Numbered from the stretch's first letter, positions 8,058-16,984 are shown. The stretch is DNA of 64,000 nt from Flammeovirgaceae bacterium UBA5585 (GCA_002425185.1 DILT01000019.1:248304-312303), one strand, 5' to 3'. Numbers and translations are program-made. The notes: generated from the letters alone by a model not told the origin.

Positions 8058-8933
8058 TTAATTCGGCTTAAATCCGAAACGACTGAGGAATTGTTCATAT
8101 GCTTCCTGGTATACATCAGGCTCAGCTTGTGCTGCCTCCTTATAGGCAGTAAGTGCATCAATTAACATAAGTCTGTCTTCAAAAAATGAAGCCAGTATAT
8201 ATTTATCCAATCCTGTAGCTTCACCCGACAAGCCAAGTTCACCAACCGCCTCGTCCATTTTTTTCTTTTTATGGCCTGTAAGTTTTTTTACAGTATACTT
8301 ATCAGAGGTATTTCCATTAGCCGAAATAACTTTAACCAGCACCTGAGAAGTACCTTCATAGCCTTTCGACAGATCAATCATATAATTGTTGGTATCCACA
8401 GTAAAGCTTGCTAACTCATCCTCACCTAAATCCATTACAACAACCTTGTACGAATTTGATCCATCAGCGGTCCAGGTAAGAAAAAAATGATTGCCCTGCA
8501 CCTCAGCTTTTGCAGGATCCGATGGAAGACCGAGCATAATTTCCTTTTTAACATCGCGGTGAACGGCCCCCGTTGCAGCCAGTTTGTTCTTCTTTTCCTG
8601 TTCGCTACTTAAGATAAAATCAGTATACTTATTTAGGGCGCTCGAGCCTTTGCCGACCTTCGAAGCAAGATCAGCCACTTTAAAATTACCAGGCTCCTTT
8701 ACCTGAAAGGCTCGGCCACTGGCATGAGAAAGACCCAGATAACCATTATCGGAAATTTTTATTTCGTCCGATACTTTAAGTTGTGAACCAACTTTAATTG
8801 GTGTCCATTCTTCTCCTGATTTAACTGCTGTTTGCCCTTTACTCTGTAATACCAGAAAGGCATACGATTGCGCCTCCATTACAAGTGGCATCAATATTCC
8901 TGCTAAGAGGATAATTAAGCGGATATTTTTCAT
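8058..8933 (-). CDS. Secreted FecR-like domain protein, paralogue 2
   Basis: A 291-residue exported protein with a signal peptide (MKNIRLIILLAGILMPLVMEAQS). Residues about 33-95 resemble a FecR-type beta domain: SGEEWTPIKVGSQLKVSDE, then an S-D-NGYLGL strand, then G-R-FQVKEPG. A conserved GSSALNKYTDFILSS and GATGAVHRDV block links it to an Ig-like middle section and a TPR-like C-terminal repeat (LIDALTAYKEAAQAEPD). The gene upstream is a clear paralogue with the same blocks. The domain is like the sensing part of FecR proteins but there is no sigma factor and no transmembrane anchor. Likely periplasmic. FecR assignment is by pattern only. Confidence 0.7.
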   Translation of the reverse strand: MKNIRLIILLAGILMPLVMEAQSYAFLVLQSKGQTAVKSGEEWTPIKVGSQLKVSDEIKISDNGYLGLSHASGRAFQVKEPGNFKVADLASKVGKGSSALNKYTDFILSSEQEKKNKLAATGAVHRDVKKEIMLGLPSDPAKAEVQGNHFFLTWTADGSNSYKVVVMDLGEDELASFTVDTNNYMIDLSKGYEGTSQVLVKVISANGNTSDKYTVKKLTGHKKKKMDEAVGELGLSGEATGLDKYILASFFEDRLMLIDALTAYKEAAQAEPDVYQEAYEQFLSRFGFKPN

Positions 8934-8990
8934 TGTCTTTTTTTTGCTTAATGGACTTTAAAGTTAATAAGTGACTTTCGTATTTAAAAT

Positions 8991-9027
8991 AAAAAAGCTG
9001 CCCCATAACAATGGGGGCAGCTTTTTT
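8991..9027 (-). terminator. Terminator between the two FecR-like paralogues
   Basis: AAAAAAGCTGCCCC / GGGGCAGCTTTTTT with a short loop, GC-rich stem followed by a T-run in both directions. It lies 20 bp past the stop of the gene at 9047-9949, so the two paralogues may be uncoupled or only partly co-transcribed. Confidence 0.8.
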
Positions 9028-9046
9028 GATGGTATGCGTAATAATG

Positions 9047-9949
9047 CTATGGCTTTTTAAGACCATGACGAATCAGAAATTCATCGTATGCCTCCTTGTA
9101 ATACGTAACTTCAGGGGCGAGCTTAATTGTTTCTTCGTAAGCTGCTATCGCATCAATAAAAAGTCCTTGCTCTTCGTAGAAGCCGGCCAGGATGAACTTA
9201 TTTAACGCGGTTTGCTCACTAACCTCGCCCATAATGTCATTCAACGACTTTTGTACCTTGGCGTGAGCCTCTGGCGAAAGTTTCTTAATTAAATGCATTT
9301 TAGAGGATTGACTGGGGTTAGCCTTGGACCGAACATCTACAAAAATTCCCGTTTCATTAGCAAATTTCGGATCGTTCAAATTAATTTTTATACTAGTCTC
9401 CGATGTTTCAATTTTAGCTAACTGATCTTCAAACATATTGCTTAATGTAACAATATAGGGACCCGTTACTTTGCTGGGATCCCAACTGATTACCGCTTCA
9501 TTGTTATAAACCCCTGAGTGTTGATTTTCGGGCAGCATAAGCTTGATGGCCTTTGCTTCTGCAACATCGCGATGCACAGCTCCTGTTGCACCAAGTTTAC
9601 CTTTCTTGTCATCTGCATTGCTGCTTAAAATAAAATCAGTGTATTTGTTCAAAGCACTTGAACCACCCTTTACTTCAGCGGCCAAATCAGCCACCTTATG
9701 AGGGCCTGCTTTTTTTACTTCAACGGGCTTGCCAGTGACGTGGATAAGTCCAAGATATCCATTGTCCGCTAACTTTAATTCATCACCAATTTTCAGGCTG
9801 GCGCCAGTTTTTATTGGCTGCCACGAATCGCCAGATTTAACCTCATTGGTTCCTTTGTTAGCCATCACCTTAAAGGCAACATCTTGTGAAAAGCCATTTC
9901 CAAAATGTGCGATTAAGCCTAAAACGATCACTATTCTTAGCATTTTCAT
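9047..9949 (-). CDS. Secreted FecR-like domain protein, paralogue 1
   Basis: A 300-residue secreted protein: signal peptide MKMLRIVIVLGLIAHFGNGFSQ, FecR-like segment (SGDSWQPIKTGASLKIGDE, then NGYLGLIHVTGKPVEVKK), the shared GSSALNKYTDFILSS and GATGAVHRDV blocks, an Ig-like middle part and a TPR-like C-terminus (FIDAIAAYEETIKLAPE). It is collinear with the downstream paralogue along its whole length. It starts 38 bp after the CHASE2 gene and is probably cotranscribed with it; a TAAATTTG -7-like box overlaps the CHASE2 stop. Probably a periplasmic partner or ligand-binding element; function unknown. Confidence 0.7.
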   Translation of the reverse strand: MKMLRIVIVLGLIAHFGNGFSQDVAFKVMANKGTNEVKSGDSWQPIKTGASLKIGDELKLADNGYLGLIHVTGKPVEVKKAGPHKVADLAAEVKGGSSALNKYTDFILSSNADDKKGKLGATGAVHRDVAEAKAIKLMLPENQHSGVYNNEAVISWDPSKVTGPYIVTLSNMFEDQLAKIETSETSIKINLNDPKFANETGIFVDVRSKANPSQSSKMHLIKKLSPEAHAKVQKSLNDIMGEVSEQTALNKFILAGFYEEQGLFIDAIAAYEETIKLAPEVTYYKEAYDEFLIRHGLKKP

Positions 9950-9982
9950 AACTGTAAACTATTTTTAAGAGGGATAAATGTA

Positions 9983-9990
9983 CAAATTTA
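9983..9990 (-). promoter_or_regulatory. Possible internal -7 element before FecR-like paralogue 1
   Basis: TAAATTTG on the minus strand matches TAnnTTTG and overlaps the last codon of the CHASE2 gene. No TTTG is seen 19-20 bp upstream, so this is only a candidate. Confidence 0.3.
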
Positions 9991-11310
9991 TTGGTTATCG
10001 GAGTTTAATACCTTAGACCTTCCTTTGGTAAACAACCTGCTGTTTTTCAACCGATTAATCGAGTTTTTTATAACTCCCATATAAATTTCATAGGAGTCTC
10101 CCACCAAGGCTATTGCCGCCAATGACAAGGTGGTGTCAAACTTATAGCTAAACAGGTCAAACACTTCCACCATGATTAATGTGAAAAGAATCAATTCAGC
10201 CACCTGAATCAACTTAGTAATGCCATCATACCAATCGGGCAACTTGATGTAGATTAGCGAAAATAATGCCACATTTAAGTAACAAAGTACAATGGCAAGT
10301 ACCCATTCTTGCCAATCTTTCATGGTGTTTACGTAATCTTCATTTAAAATCATCGAAACAATGTTGGCATGCACCACAACCCCAAACATATCCGGATTTG
10401 CCTTACCGGCCATTTTCAGGTTCAACGGGGTAAAGAACTTATCACTCCAGGAGGGGTCGCCAAATTCCTTACCTAGAAAACCAAAAATGACAACTTTACC
10501 CTCAATCATTGATGGGAGAAAGTTTTCTGTAAAAACATCTTCAACATCAAGCGTATAGAATACCTGTGGGTATTTTGTTTGGCCAAAGAAGTCAGCAATA
10601 TTTCCTCGGTAGTTAATCACTTCCGAAAAATTATCGCGGGCTAAAAATTTTTTTGTCTTAACAGAATCGTATAACATGGCCATCTGAACGGCAAAGGCTA
10701 AGTGATTCACACCATTAACTTCCATTTTTGGGTTGAAGGTCCGGCAAGTTTTTACGTCATCTTGATAAGCCGCATCAGTTTCAAGGCTTGCATATCCCTC
10801 TGCAAACATGACCTCCCTAAAAAGTGGGTCTGATTGCTCCAGAGAATCATAAACATCCTCAACATCCTGCCTGCTTAACTCCAACGACTTAAGGAGTTTT
10901 GAAACCAATACAACATTTCCGGCTTCTTTAATCGCGTAACTGAGCATCAGATTCCCAATGGAATCCTTAAGTGGTGGGCAAAAAACCGTGTCGCGCGGTA
11001 GTCCCTGGCAATTATAAAAACCATCGATACCAATTACTTTAGGTTTGTGTTGACTAATTATACGAATTTGTTCGGCCACTTGTCGCCTACTCAACTCACC
11101 AAAATTTATCACCACAATATTCGTATCAAGAGGAGGGTCTTCACGTAATTGGGAAAAGACATAATCGGTTAACTCAACGTCTGCCAAGGCTTGTCCGATG
11201 GAATCGAATGCATCAAATAACCTGAGTTGTGTTAACTTGTAAATTCCGCCCATAAGCAAGAAGATGAACATGGTAGCTATGGCGGCATCGATCCAGAAAT
11301 ATTTCTTCAT
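9988..11310 (-). CDS. CHASE2 domain membrane protein without an output domain
   Basis: A 440-residue inner-membrane protein. One membrane segment at about 8-28, then a periplasmic CHASE2 domain of about 300 residues (LDTNIVVINFGELSRRQ, KPKVIGIDGFY, a central YRGN and a late GKVVIFGFLGKEFGDPSWSDKFFTP), then three closely spaced membrane segments at about 335-410. CHASE2 is normally the extracytoplasmic sensor of histidine kinases, adenylate cyclases or kinases, but here the protein ends about 30 residues after the last membrane segment with no catalytic domain. It heads a cluster with two secreted FecR-like proteins. It may be a stand-alone receptor that signals through a partner. CHASE2 identity is firm by pattern. 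Confidence 0.85.
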   Translation of the reverse strand: MKKYFWIDAAIATMFIFLLMGGIYKLTQLRLFDAFDSIGQALADVELTDYVFSQLREDPPLDTNIVVINFGELSRRQVAEQIRIISQHKPKVIGIDGFYNCQGLPRDTVFCPPLKDSIGNLMLSYAIKEAGNVVLVSKLLKSLELSRQDVEDVYDSLEQSDPLFREVMFAEGYASLETDAAYQDDVKTCRTFNPKMEVNGVNHLAFAVQMAMLYDSVKTKKFLARDNFSEVINYRGNIADFFGQTKYPQVFYTLDVEDVFTENFLPSMIEGKVVIFGFLGKEFGDPSWSDKFFTPLNLKMAGKANPDMFGVVVHANIVSMILNEDYVNTMKDWQEWVLAIVLCYLNVALFSLIYIKLPDWYDGITKLIQVAELILFTLIMVEVFDLFSYKFDTTLSLAAIALVGDSYEIYMGVIKNSINRLKNSRLFTKGRSKVLNSDNQ

Positions 11311-11370
11311 GAGGGGTTTTGGTATCAGGTAAATTTAGAAATTTAAGCATGTTTTACTAAACGAATACAG

Positions 11371-12381
11371 TTGAAAGCGCGGTTAAACCTTCAGGAATAC
11401 ACAAACGGAATACTACAGGGAGACCGGGTTGTGCTGGCAAAGGCTATAACCCTTATAGAAAGTCAGCTTTCATCAGATCGTATAATCGCTGATCAACTCG
11501 TTGAAAAAGTACTTCCTCACTCGGGAAATTCAATTCGCATTGGCATCACCGGGGTCCCGGGTGTAGGTAAAAGTACCTTCATAGAGGTTTTTGGAAAATA
11601 TATTATTGATGAGCACAAGAAGAAAATCGCCATACTTACGGTTGATCCCAGCAGTCCGCTAACCAAAGGGAGCATTCTTGGGGACAAAACACGTATGGAG
11701 GAGCTTTCCAAAAATTCAATGGCTTTCATTCGCCCTTCTGCATCAGGTGAAGCGGTGGGCGGAGTAACTCATCGAACACGTGAAGCCATTCACTTATGTG
11801 AAGCTGCTGGATTTGACGTTATTCTTGTGGAGACTGTTGGCGTTGGACAATCGGAAATTGCTGTAAAAAAATCAGTTGATTTCTTTCTTCTCTTGATGCT
11901 AGCCGGAGCCGGAGATGAACTTCAGGGTATAAAAAAAGGCATTATGGAAATGGCTGATGCCATTGCTATTACTAAAGCTGACGGTGATAATAAATTTAAA
12001 GCCCATGAAGCCCGCGCTGAATACCAGCATGCATTACATCTAGTTCGTCCTGACAGTTCAGGGTGGTTACCCAAAGTATTTACCTGCTCGGCAGTTTTAT
12101 CAGAAGGAATTGATTCCATATGGAATGCGATTCTTGAATTTCAACAATTACTTATTAGCAACGGAATTTTTGAAACCAGGCGTCAACGGCAGCAAGTAGA
12201 GTGGATGCACGAGTGCTTCGATCAGCTCTTTAAAATGGAATTTCAGAAATCACCATGGCTGCATGAGAAAAAAAGCAGTTTAGAAAGTGATGTTTTGGCA
12301 AAAAAAATAACCCCTTACCAGGCGGCCCAAACCATGTTAAAAGAGTTTATCCACTCACTCAGAGGATCAAATCAAACATGA
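11371..12381 (+). CDS. meaB: Methylmalonyl-CoA mutase-associated GTPase MeaB
   Basis: G3E-family P-loop GTPase that guards adenosylcobalamin loading and reactivation of methylmalonyl-CoA mutase. Walker A GVPGVGKST (61-69), DPSSP (92-96), the switch region ETVGVGQSE (154-162) and ITKADGDNK as the guanine-specificity segment. 336 residues, full length. The only usable start is TTG at 11371: the frame is blocked by TAA at 11344 and contains no upstream ATG or GTG. No mutase gene is in the window. The stop overlaps the start of a cobalamin-type binding lipoprotein by four bases (ATGA), so the two are translationally coupled. Confidence 0.92.
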   Translation: MKARLNLQEYTNGILQGDRVVLAKAITLIESQLSSDRIIADQLVEKVLPHSGNSIRIGITGVPGVGKSTFIEVFGKYIIDEHKKKIAILTVDPSSPLTKGSILGDKTRMEELSKNSMAFIRPSASGEAVGGVTHRTREAIHLCEAAGFDVILVETVGVGQSEIAVKKSVDFFLLLMLAGAGDELQGIKKGIMEMADAIAITKADGDNKFKAHEARAEYQHALHLVRPDSSGWLPKVFTCSAVLSEGIDSIWNAILEFQQLLISNGIFETRRQRQQVEWMHECFDQLFKMEFQKSPWLHEKKSSLESDVLAKKITPYQAAQTMLKEFIHSLRGSNQT

Positions 12382-13517
12382 AAAGGTATTTTATTTCTAT
12401 TCTGCTGCTTCTGTCTATACTATTGTCCTGCACTTCAAGGAGAGAAAATGCAAACGCTAATAACACCTTAAGCACTGAATCCACTTTAAAATATGCCCAA
12501 GGATTTACGATTACTACTATTGGCCAGAGCAAACTTATAGAAGTAACAAGACCCTTTCCGGGAGCTCAAACCAGCTTTAAGTATTTATTGGTTAACAAGG
12601 GAGATGCAGTGCCCGAGCATGACAATAACACAAAAGTCATTTATGTTCCGATCGCCAGATTGGTTTGCACATCCACTACACACATTCCTTTGCTCGACTA
12701 CCTGAATGAAAGTGAAGCGCTCGTAGGGTTTCCGAACACTGATTATATAAGTTCAGAGAATACCCGTGCCCTGATTGAGAAGGGAAATGTAACAGAATTG
12801 GGCATTGATAAAGGTATGGATATTGAACGCCTTGCGCTTTTAAAACCTGATATCACCATAGCCTATACAATGTCGGGTGATTTTGGCCAGTTTAAAAAAA
12901 TTGAAGAATTGGGCATACCCGTTGTCATTAATGCAGAGTATTTGGAAGAACATCCGTTGGGTCGTGCTGAGTGGATCAAATTTGCGGCCGCATTTTTTAA
13001 CAAAGAAGAACTTGCTGATTCGGTCTTTTCCGCAATTGAGCGGGCTTATTTGTCAACCCGAGAGATGGCGGCTAAGGTTAATATTAAACCTACTGTTATG
13101 AGTGGGGTAGTTTATGGGGATACGTGGTTTTTACCTGGTGGAAAAAATTTTGCTGCACAATTAATAGCTGATGCTGGCGGGAAATATTTATGGGCTGAAA
13201 ATTCATCCAACAGCTTTCTTGAACTTAGTTTTGAATCGGTGTATGAAAAAGCCAATCAGGCTGATTTTTGGATTGGTGTTGCCTCCTTCAAGAGCTTGAG
13301 TGAAATTGAAGCAGCCGACAAGCGATATACTAAATTCAAGCCTTTCCAAACAGGCCGGGTGTACACCTATGATGCCCGAAAAGGAGCAAAAGGAGGGAGT
13401 GAGTTCCTGGAGTTAGGCTATCTTCGGCCTGACATTATACTTCAAGATCTGGTTACGATTATGCATCCGGATTTATTGCCAGACCATTCGCTTTATTTCC
13501 ACAGTCTACTCCAATAA
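12378..13517 (+). CDS. Periplasmic binding lipoprotein of the BtuF/FepB type
   Basis: A 379-residue lipoprotein: MKRYFISILLLLSILLSC with the acylated cysteine at 18. The rest is a class III periplasmic binding protein with two lobes joined by a long helix: YVPIARLVCTSTTHIPLLDYL, then a PDITIAYTMSG loop, and the second lobe with FLPGGKNFAAQLIADAGG. This family binds cobalamin, hemin or ferric siderophores for ABC import, but no permease or ATPase gene is next to it. Coupling to meaB, whose partner enzyme needs vitamin B12, makes corrinoid the most likely ligand; this is inference from context. The YDARKGAKGGSEFLELG part near the C-terminus is typical of this family in Bacteroidota. Confidence 0.8.
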   Translation: MKRYFISILLLLSILLSCTSRRENANANNTLSTESTLKYAQGFTITTIGQSKLIEVTRPFPGAQTSFKYLLVNKGDAVPEHDNNTKVIYVPIARLVCTSTTHIPLLDYLNESEALVGFPNTDYISSENTRALIEKGNVTELGIDKGMDIERLALLKPDITIAYTMSGDFGQFKKIEELGIPVVINAEYLEEHPLGRAEWIKFAAAFFNKEELADSVFSAIERAYLSTREMAAKVNIKPTVMSGVVYGDTWFLPGGKNFAAQLIADAGGKYLWAENSSNSFLELSFESVYEKANQADFWIGVASFKSLSEIEAADKRYTKFKPFQTGRVYTYDARKGAKGGSEFLELGYLRPDIILQDLVTIMHPDLLPDHSLYFHSLLQ

Positions 13518-13552
13518 AAAAGCCATTATCACTTCGTGTTAATGGCTTTACA
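13516..13552. terminator. Bidirectional terminator between the binding lipoprotein and rpsJ
   Basis: AAAGCCATTA (13519-13528) / TAATGGCTTT (13540-13549) with A-tract before and T-rich sequence after. It is placed between two convergent stops and can serve both. Confidence 0.8.
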
Positions 13553-13572
13553 ATATCCTATAGGTAAACTAA

Positions 13573-13878
13573 CTACACCTTAATCTCAACATCCACACCG
13601 CTGGGAAGCTCAAGCTTCATCAACGCATCAACGGTTTTTGCGCTGTTTGAATAAATATCAACCAGGCGCTTATAGGTGCATAGTTGAAACTGCTCACGTG
13701 ATTTTTTGTTTACGTGAGGAGAACGCAATACTGTAAATTTTTCCTTTTCTGTAGGTAAAGGAATGGGACCGCTCACGACTGCGCCTGTTGCTTTCACGGC
13801 ACGTACAATTTTCTCAGAAGACTTATCTACCAGGTTGTGGTCGTAAGACTTGAGTTTGATTCTGATTTTCTGGTTCAT
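13573..13878 (-). CDS. rpsJ: 30S ribosomal protein S10
   Basis: Full-length S10, 101 residues, starting MNQKIRIKLKSYDHNLVDKS and carrying the diagnostic GPIPLPT and SPHVNKKSREQF segments. S10 is part of the 30S head and doubles as NusE in antitermination. It is the last gene of the rpsL-rpsG-fusA-rpsJ unit, 22 bp after fusA. Confidence 0.98.
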   Translation of the reverse strand: MNQKIRIKLKSYDHNLVDKSSEKIVRAVKATGAVVSGPIPLPTEKEKFTVLRSPHVNKKSREQFQLCTYKRLVDIYSNSAKTVDALMKLELPSGVDVEIKV

Positions 13879-13900
13879 GATCTAAACGTCTTTTAGATAT

Positions 13901-16006
13901 TTATTTTGCGGCAACAGCGCCTTTTACTTCATCAATTACTTTTTCTGCAAGGTTTTTCGGTACCGGTGCATAATGTGAGAATGTCAAAGTCGCAGATGCA
14001 CGACCAGAAGTGATTGTTCTCAAATCAGTTACATAACCAAAAAGCTCGGACAATGGCACATCAGCTTTAATAACCTGTGCACCACCACGGCTGTCCATTC
14101 CTTTCATAACACCACGTCTCCTGTTCAAATCACCTGTTACCGATCCGGTAAACTCATCAGGTGTAAGCACTTCAACGCTCATGATAGGCTCTAACAACTG
14201 AGGGCCACATTTTTTGGCTGCTTCTTTGAAACCAATACGTGCAGCCAATTCGAATGATAATGAATCTGAGTCTACATCATGGTATGAACCATGGAAGAGA
14301 CGTACTTTCATGGAATCAATCGGATAGCCTGCTAACGGTCCGTTAACCATAGCCTGCTCGAAACCTTTTTGTACGGGCTGTATGAATTCGCGTGGAATCA
14401 CACCACCCACAATGTCGTTAACAAACTCAAGTCCCTCCTTACCATCTTCACGTGGCCCGATTTCAAACACGATATCAGCAAATTTACCACGACCACCGGT
14501 TTGCTTTTTGTAAACTTCTTTATGTTCAACGGAAGTAGTGAGCCATTCTTTGTAAGCCACCTGAGGTGCACCTTGGTTAATTTCAACCTTGAATTCACGC
14601 TTCAGGCGGTCAATGATGATCTCAAGGTGCAATTCTCCCATTCCACGAAGAATAGTCTGACCAGTTTCCTGATCGGTATGTACGCGAAGTGTGGGATCTT
14701 CTTCAACAAGTTTAGAAATAGCCATTCCCAACTTGTCGACATCCGCTTGTTTCTTAGGCTCAATCGCGTATCCGATTACAGGCTCAGGGAATACCATGGA
14801 TTCCAATATTACCTTGCGCTTCTCATCACATAGCGTATCTCCGGTTTTAATATCCTTAAAGCCAACCACAGCACCAATATCACCGGCCGGAAGCCTGTCA
14901 ATTTGGTTTTGCTTATTGGCGTGCATTTGGAATACACGTGAGATACGCTCCTTTTGATTGGAGCGCGTATTGAATACATACGAACCTGATTCAAGAACGC
15001 CAGAGTAGGCACGAATAAAGCAAAGGCGTCCCACAAACGGATCGGTTGCAATCTTGAAGGCAAGTGCTGTAAAAGGCTCCTTTTCGTCAGGCCGGATTAC
15101 AACTTCTTCTTCTGTATCAGGGTTAGTGCCCACGATATTGTCCTTATCCATTGGCGAAGGCAATAACTCCATTACATAATCCAACATGGTTTGTACACCC
15201 TTGTTTTTAAAGGATGATCCGCAAACCATTGGCACAATAGCCATATCAATGGTGGCTTTGCGAAGGGCCGTGATAACTTCAGTTTCCGTAATGGTCTCAG
15301 GATCATTAAAAAACTTCTCCATTAAAGACTCATCATACTCAGCGACAGCCTCCAGAAGTTTTTCACGATATTCTTTTGCCTCTTCAACCATGTCGGCAGG
15401 AATAGGAACTTCTTTAAACGTCATTCCTTTATCTTCTTCATTCCAGATGATGCCACGGTTGTTAACCAGATCAACAACACCTTTAAAATTTTCTTCTGCT
15501 CCAATAGGAAGTTGCAAAGCAACAGCTTTGCTGCCCAATTTTTCTTTTACCTGCTTGCAAACACCCAAAAAATCTGCACCGGCACGGTCCATCTTATTGA
15601 CGAAACCGATCCGGGCAACTTTATAATTATCGGCTAGTCGCCAGTTCGTTTCAGACTGAGGCTCAACACCATCAACGGCACTGAACAGGAAAACAAGACC
15701 ATCCAAAACGCGAAGGGAACGGTTTACTTCAACCGTAAAATCAACGTGTCCGGGAGTATCAATAATGTTAACGTGATACTTATCACCCTTATAATTCCAA
15801 TAAACGGTTGTAGCCGCAGATGTAATAGTAATCCCACGCTCTTGTTCCTGAGCCATCCAGTCCATGGTGGCAGCACCATCGTGTACTTCTCCAATTTTAT
15901 GATTTACCCCCGCGTAGTATAAAATACGTTCGGTGGTTGTTGTCTTACCCGCATCAATGTGCGCAGCAATACCAATGTTTCTGGTGTATCTGAGATCCCG
16001 TGACAT
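13901..16006 (-). CDS. fusA: Elongation factor G
   Basis: GTPase that drives ribosomal translocation. 701 residues: G1 AHIDAGKTT (15-23), GITI switch region, DTPGHVDFT (G3), NKMDRAGADF (G4), domain II, domain IV with the GGRGKFADIV segment and the C-terminal domain V ending in SHYAPVPKNL. Length and motifs are those of standard bacterial EF-G. It lies between rpsG (19 bp gap) and rpsJ. Confidence 0.98.
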   Translation of the reverse strand: MSRDLRYTRNIGIAAHIDAGKTTTTERILYYAGVNHKIGEVHDGAATMDWMAQEQERGITITSAATTVYWNYKGDKYHVNIIDTPGHVDFTVEVNRSLRVLDGLVFLFSAVDGVEPQSETNWRLADNYKVARIGFVNKMDRAGADFLGVCKQVKEKLGSKAVALQLPIGAEENFKGVVDLVNNRGIIWNEEDKGMTFKEVPIPADMVEEAKEYREKLLEAVAEYDESLMEKFFNDPETITETEVITALRKATIDMAIVPMVCGSSFKNKGVQTMLDYVMELLPSPMDKDNIVGTNPDTEEEVVIRPDEKEPFTALAFKIATDPFVGRLCFIRAYSGVLESGSYVFNTRSNQKERISRVFQMHANKQNQIDRLPAGDIGAVVGFKDIKTGDTLCDEKRKVILESMVFPEPVIGYAIEPKKQADVDKLGMAISKLVEEDPTLRVHTDQETGQTILRGMGELHLEIIIDRLKREFKVEINQGAPQVAYKEWLTTSVEHKEVYKKQTGGRGKFADIVFEIGPREDGKEGLEFVNDIVGGVIPREFIQPVQKGFEQAMVNGPLAGYPIDSMKVRLFHGSYHDVDSDSLSFELAARIGFKEAAKKCGPQLLEPIMSVEVLTPDEFTGSVTGDLNRRRGVMKGMDSRGGAQVIKADVPLSELFGYVTDLRTITSGRASATLTFSHYAPVPKNLAEKVIDEVKGAVAAK

Positions 16007-16025
16007 TTTATCCTTCCTCCCTCAA

Positions 16026-16493
16026 TTAAAATCTGAAATGTGAAAAGGCCTTGTTCGCTTCAGCCATACGATGAGTGTCATCCTTTTTCTTGATGGCGGC
16101 ACCTTCACCTTTGGATGCGGCTATGATTTCACCAGCCAGCTTATCCATCATGGTCTTCTCACCACGCATGCGGGCATAGTCAATCATCCATTTGATACTC
16201 AGGTTTATCTTACGTTCCGGTCTGATTTCAACAGGAACTTGAAAAGTTGCACCCCCCACACGCCTGCTTTTAACTTCAACAGAAGGCATCAGGTTGTTCA
16301 TCGCACGCTTCCAAACCTCCAAACCATTTTCATTTGTCTTTTTTTCTACCAATGCAATGGCATCATAGAAGATGTTGTAAGAAACACTCTTTTTACCTTC
16401 CTCCATTAAATAGTTAACGAATTTAGTTACCAGGGTATCCTGAAACTTGGGATCAGGTAGAAGGTATCTCTTTTTAGGTTTCGACTTTCTCAT
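16026..16493 (-). CDS. rpsG: 30S ribosomal protein S7
   Basis: 155-residue primary 16S rRNA-binding protein that nucleates the 30S head. Begins MRKSKPKKRYLLPDPKF; contains NLMPSVEVKSRRVGGATFQVPVE and ends in HRMAEANKAFSHFRF, all S7 signatures. 12 bp after rpsL. Confidence 0.98.
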   Translation of the reverse strand: MRKSKPKKRYLLPDPKFQDTLVTKFVNYLMEEGKKSVSYNIFYDAIALVEKKTNENGLEVWKRAMNNLMPSVEVKSRRVGGATFQVPVEIRPERKINLSIKWMIDYARMRGEKTMMDKLAGEIIAASKGEGAAIKKKDDTHRMAEANKAFSHFRF

Positions 16494-16505
16494 GAGCGTG
16501 TAAAA

Positions 16506-16913
16506 TTATTTTTTAGCGCCCTTTGCTGGTGCTGCTGCACCGGCCTTCGGACGTTTAGCACCATACTTAGAACGACTTTGCTGACGACCATTGACACCGG
16601 CAGTATCCAATGCACCACGCACGATGTGATAGCGAACACCTGGAAGGTCTTTCACCCTGCCCCCACGGATAAGCACAATGGAGTGCTCCTGAAGGTTGTG
16701 ACCTTCACCTGGGATGTAAGCGTTTACTTCCTTTTGATTAGTCAGGCGCACCCTTGCTACCTTACGCATAGCCGAGTTTGGCTTCTTGGGAGTAGTGGTG
16801 TACACGCGGGTACAAACACCCCTGCGCTGAGGACATGAATCAAGGGCTGGAGATTTTGACTTAGAAGTCAATTTTCTTCTGCCTTTTCGTACAAGTTGTT
16901 GAATGGTCGGCAT
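16506..16913 (-). CDS. rpsL: 30S ribosomal protein S12
   Basis: 135-residue decoding-centre protein. Wild-type streptomycin-sensitive residues are visible in TTPKKPNSA and GGRVKDLPGVRYH. The C-terminus has an alanine/lysine-rich extension (GAAAPAKGAKK) beyond the usual end. First gene of the str unit, preceded by a strong promoter. Confidence 0.98.
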   Translation of the reverse strand: MPTIQQLVRKGRRKLTSKSKSPALDSCPQRRGVCTRVYTTTPKKPNSAMRKVARVRLTNQKEVNAYIPGEGHNLQEHSIVLIRGGRVKDLPGVRYHIVRGALDTAGVNGRQQSRSKYGAKRPKAGAAAPAKGAKK

Positions 16914-16952
16914 TTATATCAGTTATTATAAACCTATAAAAAATTAGGACTG

Positions 16953-16984
16953 CAAAGGTATTATAAAGAACGAAAGGATACAAA
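16953..16984 (-). promoter_or_regulatory. str operon promoter (TTTG-N20-TACCTTTG)
   Basis: Minus strand TTTG (16981-16984), 20 bp spacer, TACCTTTG (16953-16960), followed by GCAGTCCTAATTTTT. The 15 bases TACCTTTGCAGTCCT are identical to those of the promoter of the tRNA-Trp/secE unit. Leader of about 35 bp to the rpsL start. Confidence 0.75.

Noticed and set aside
14369..14833. 154-codon open frame opposite fusA
   Set aside because: Shadow of the fusA coding sequence without recognisable features.
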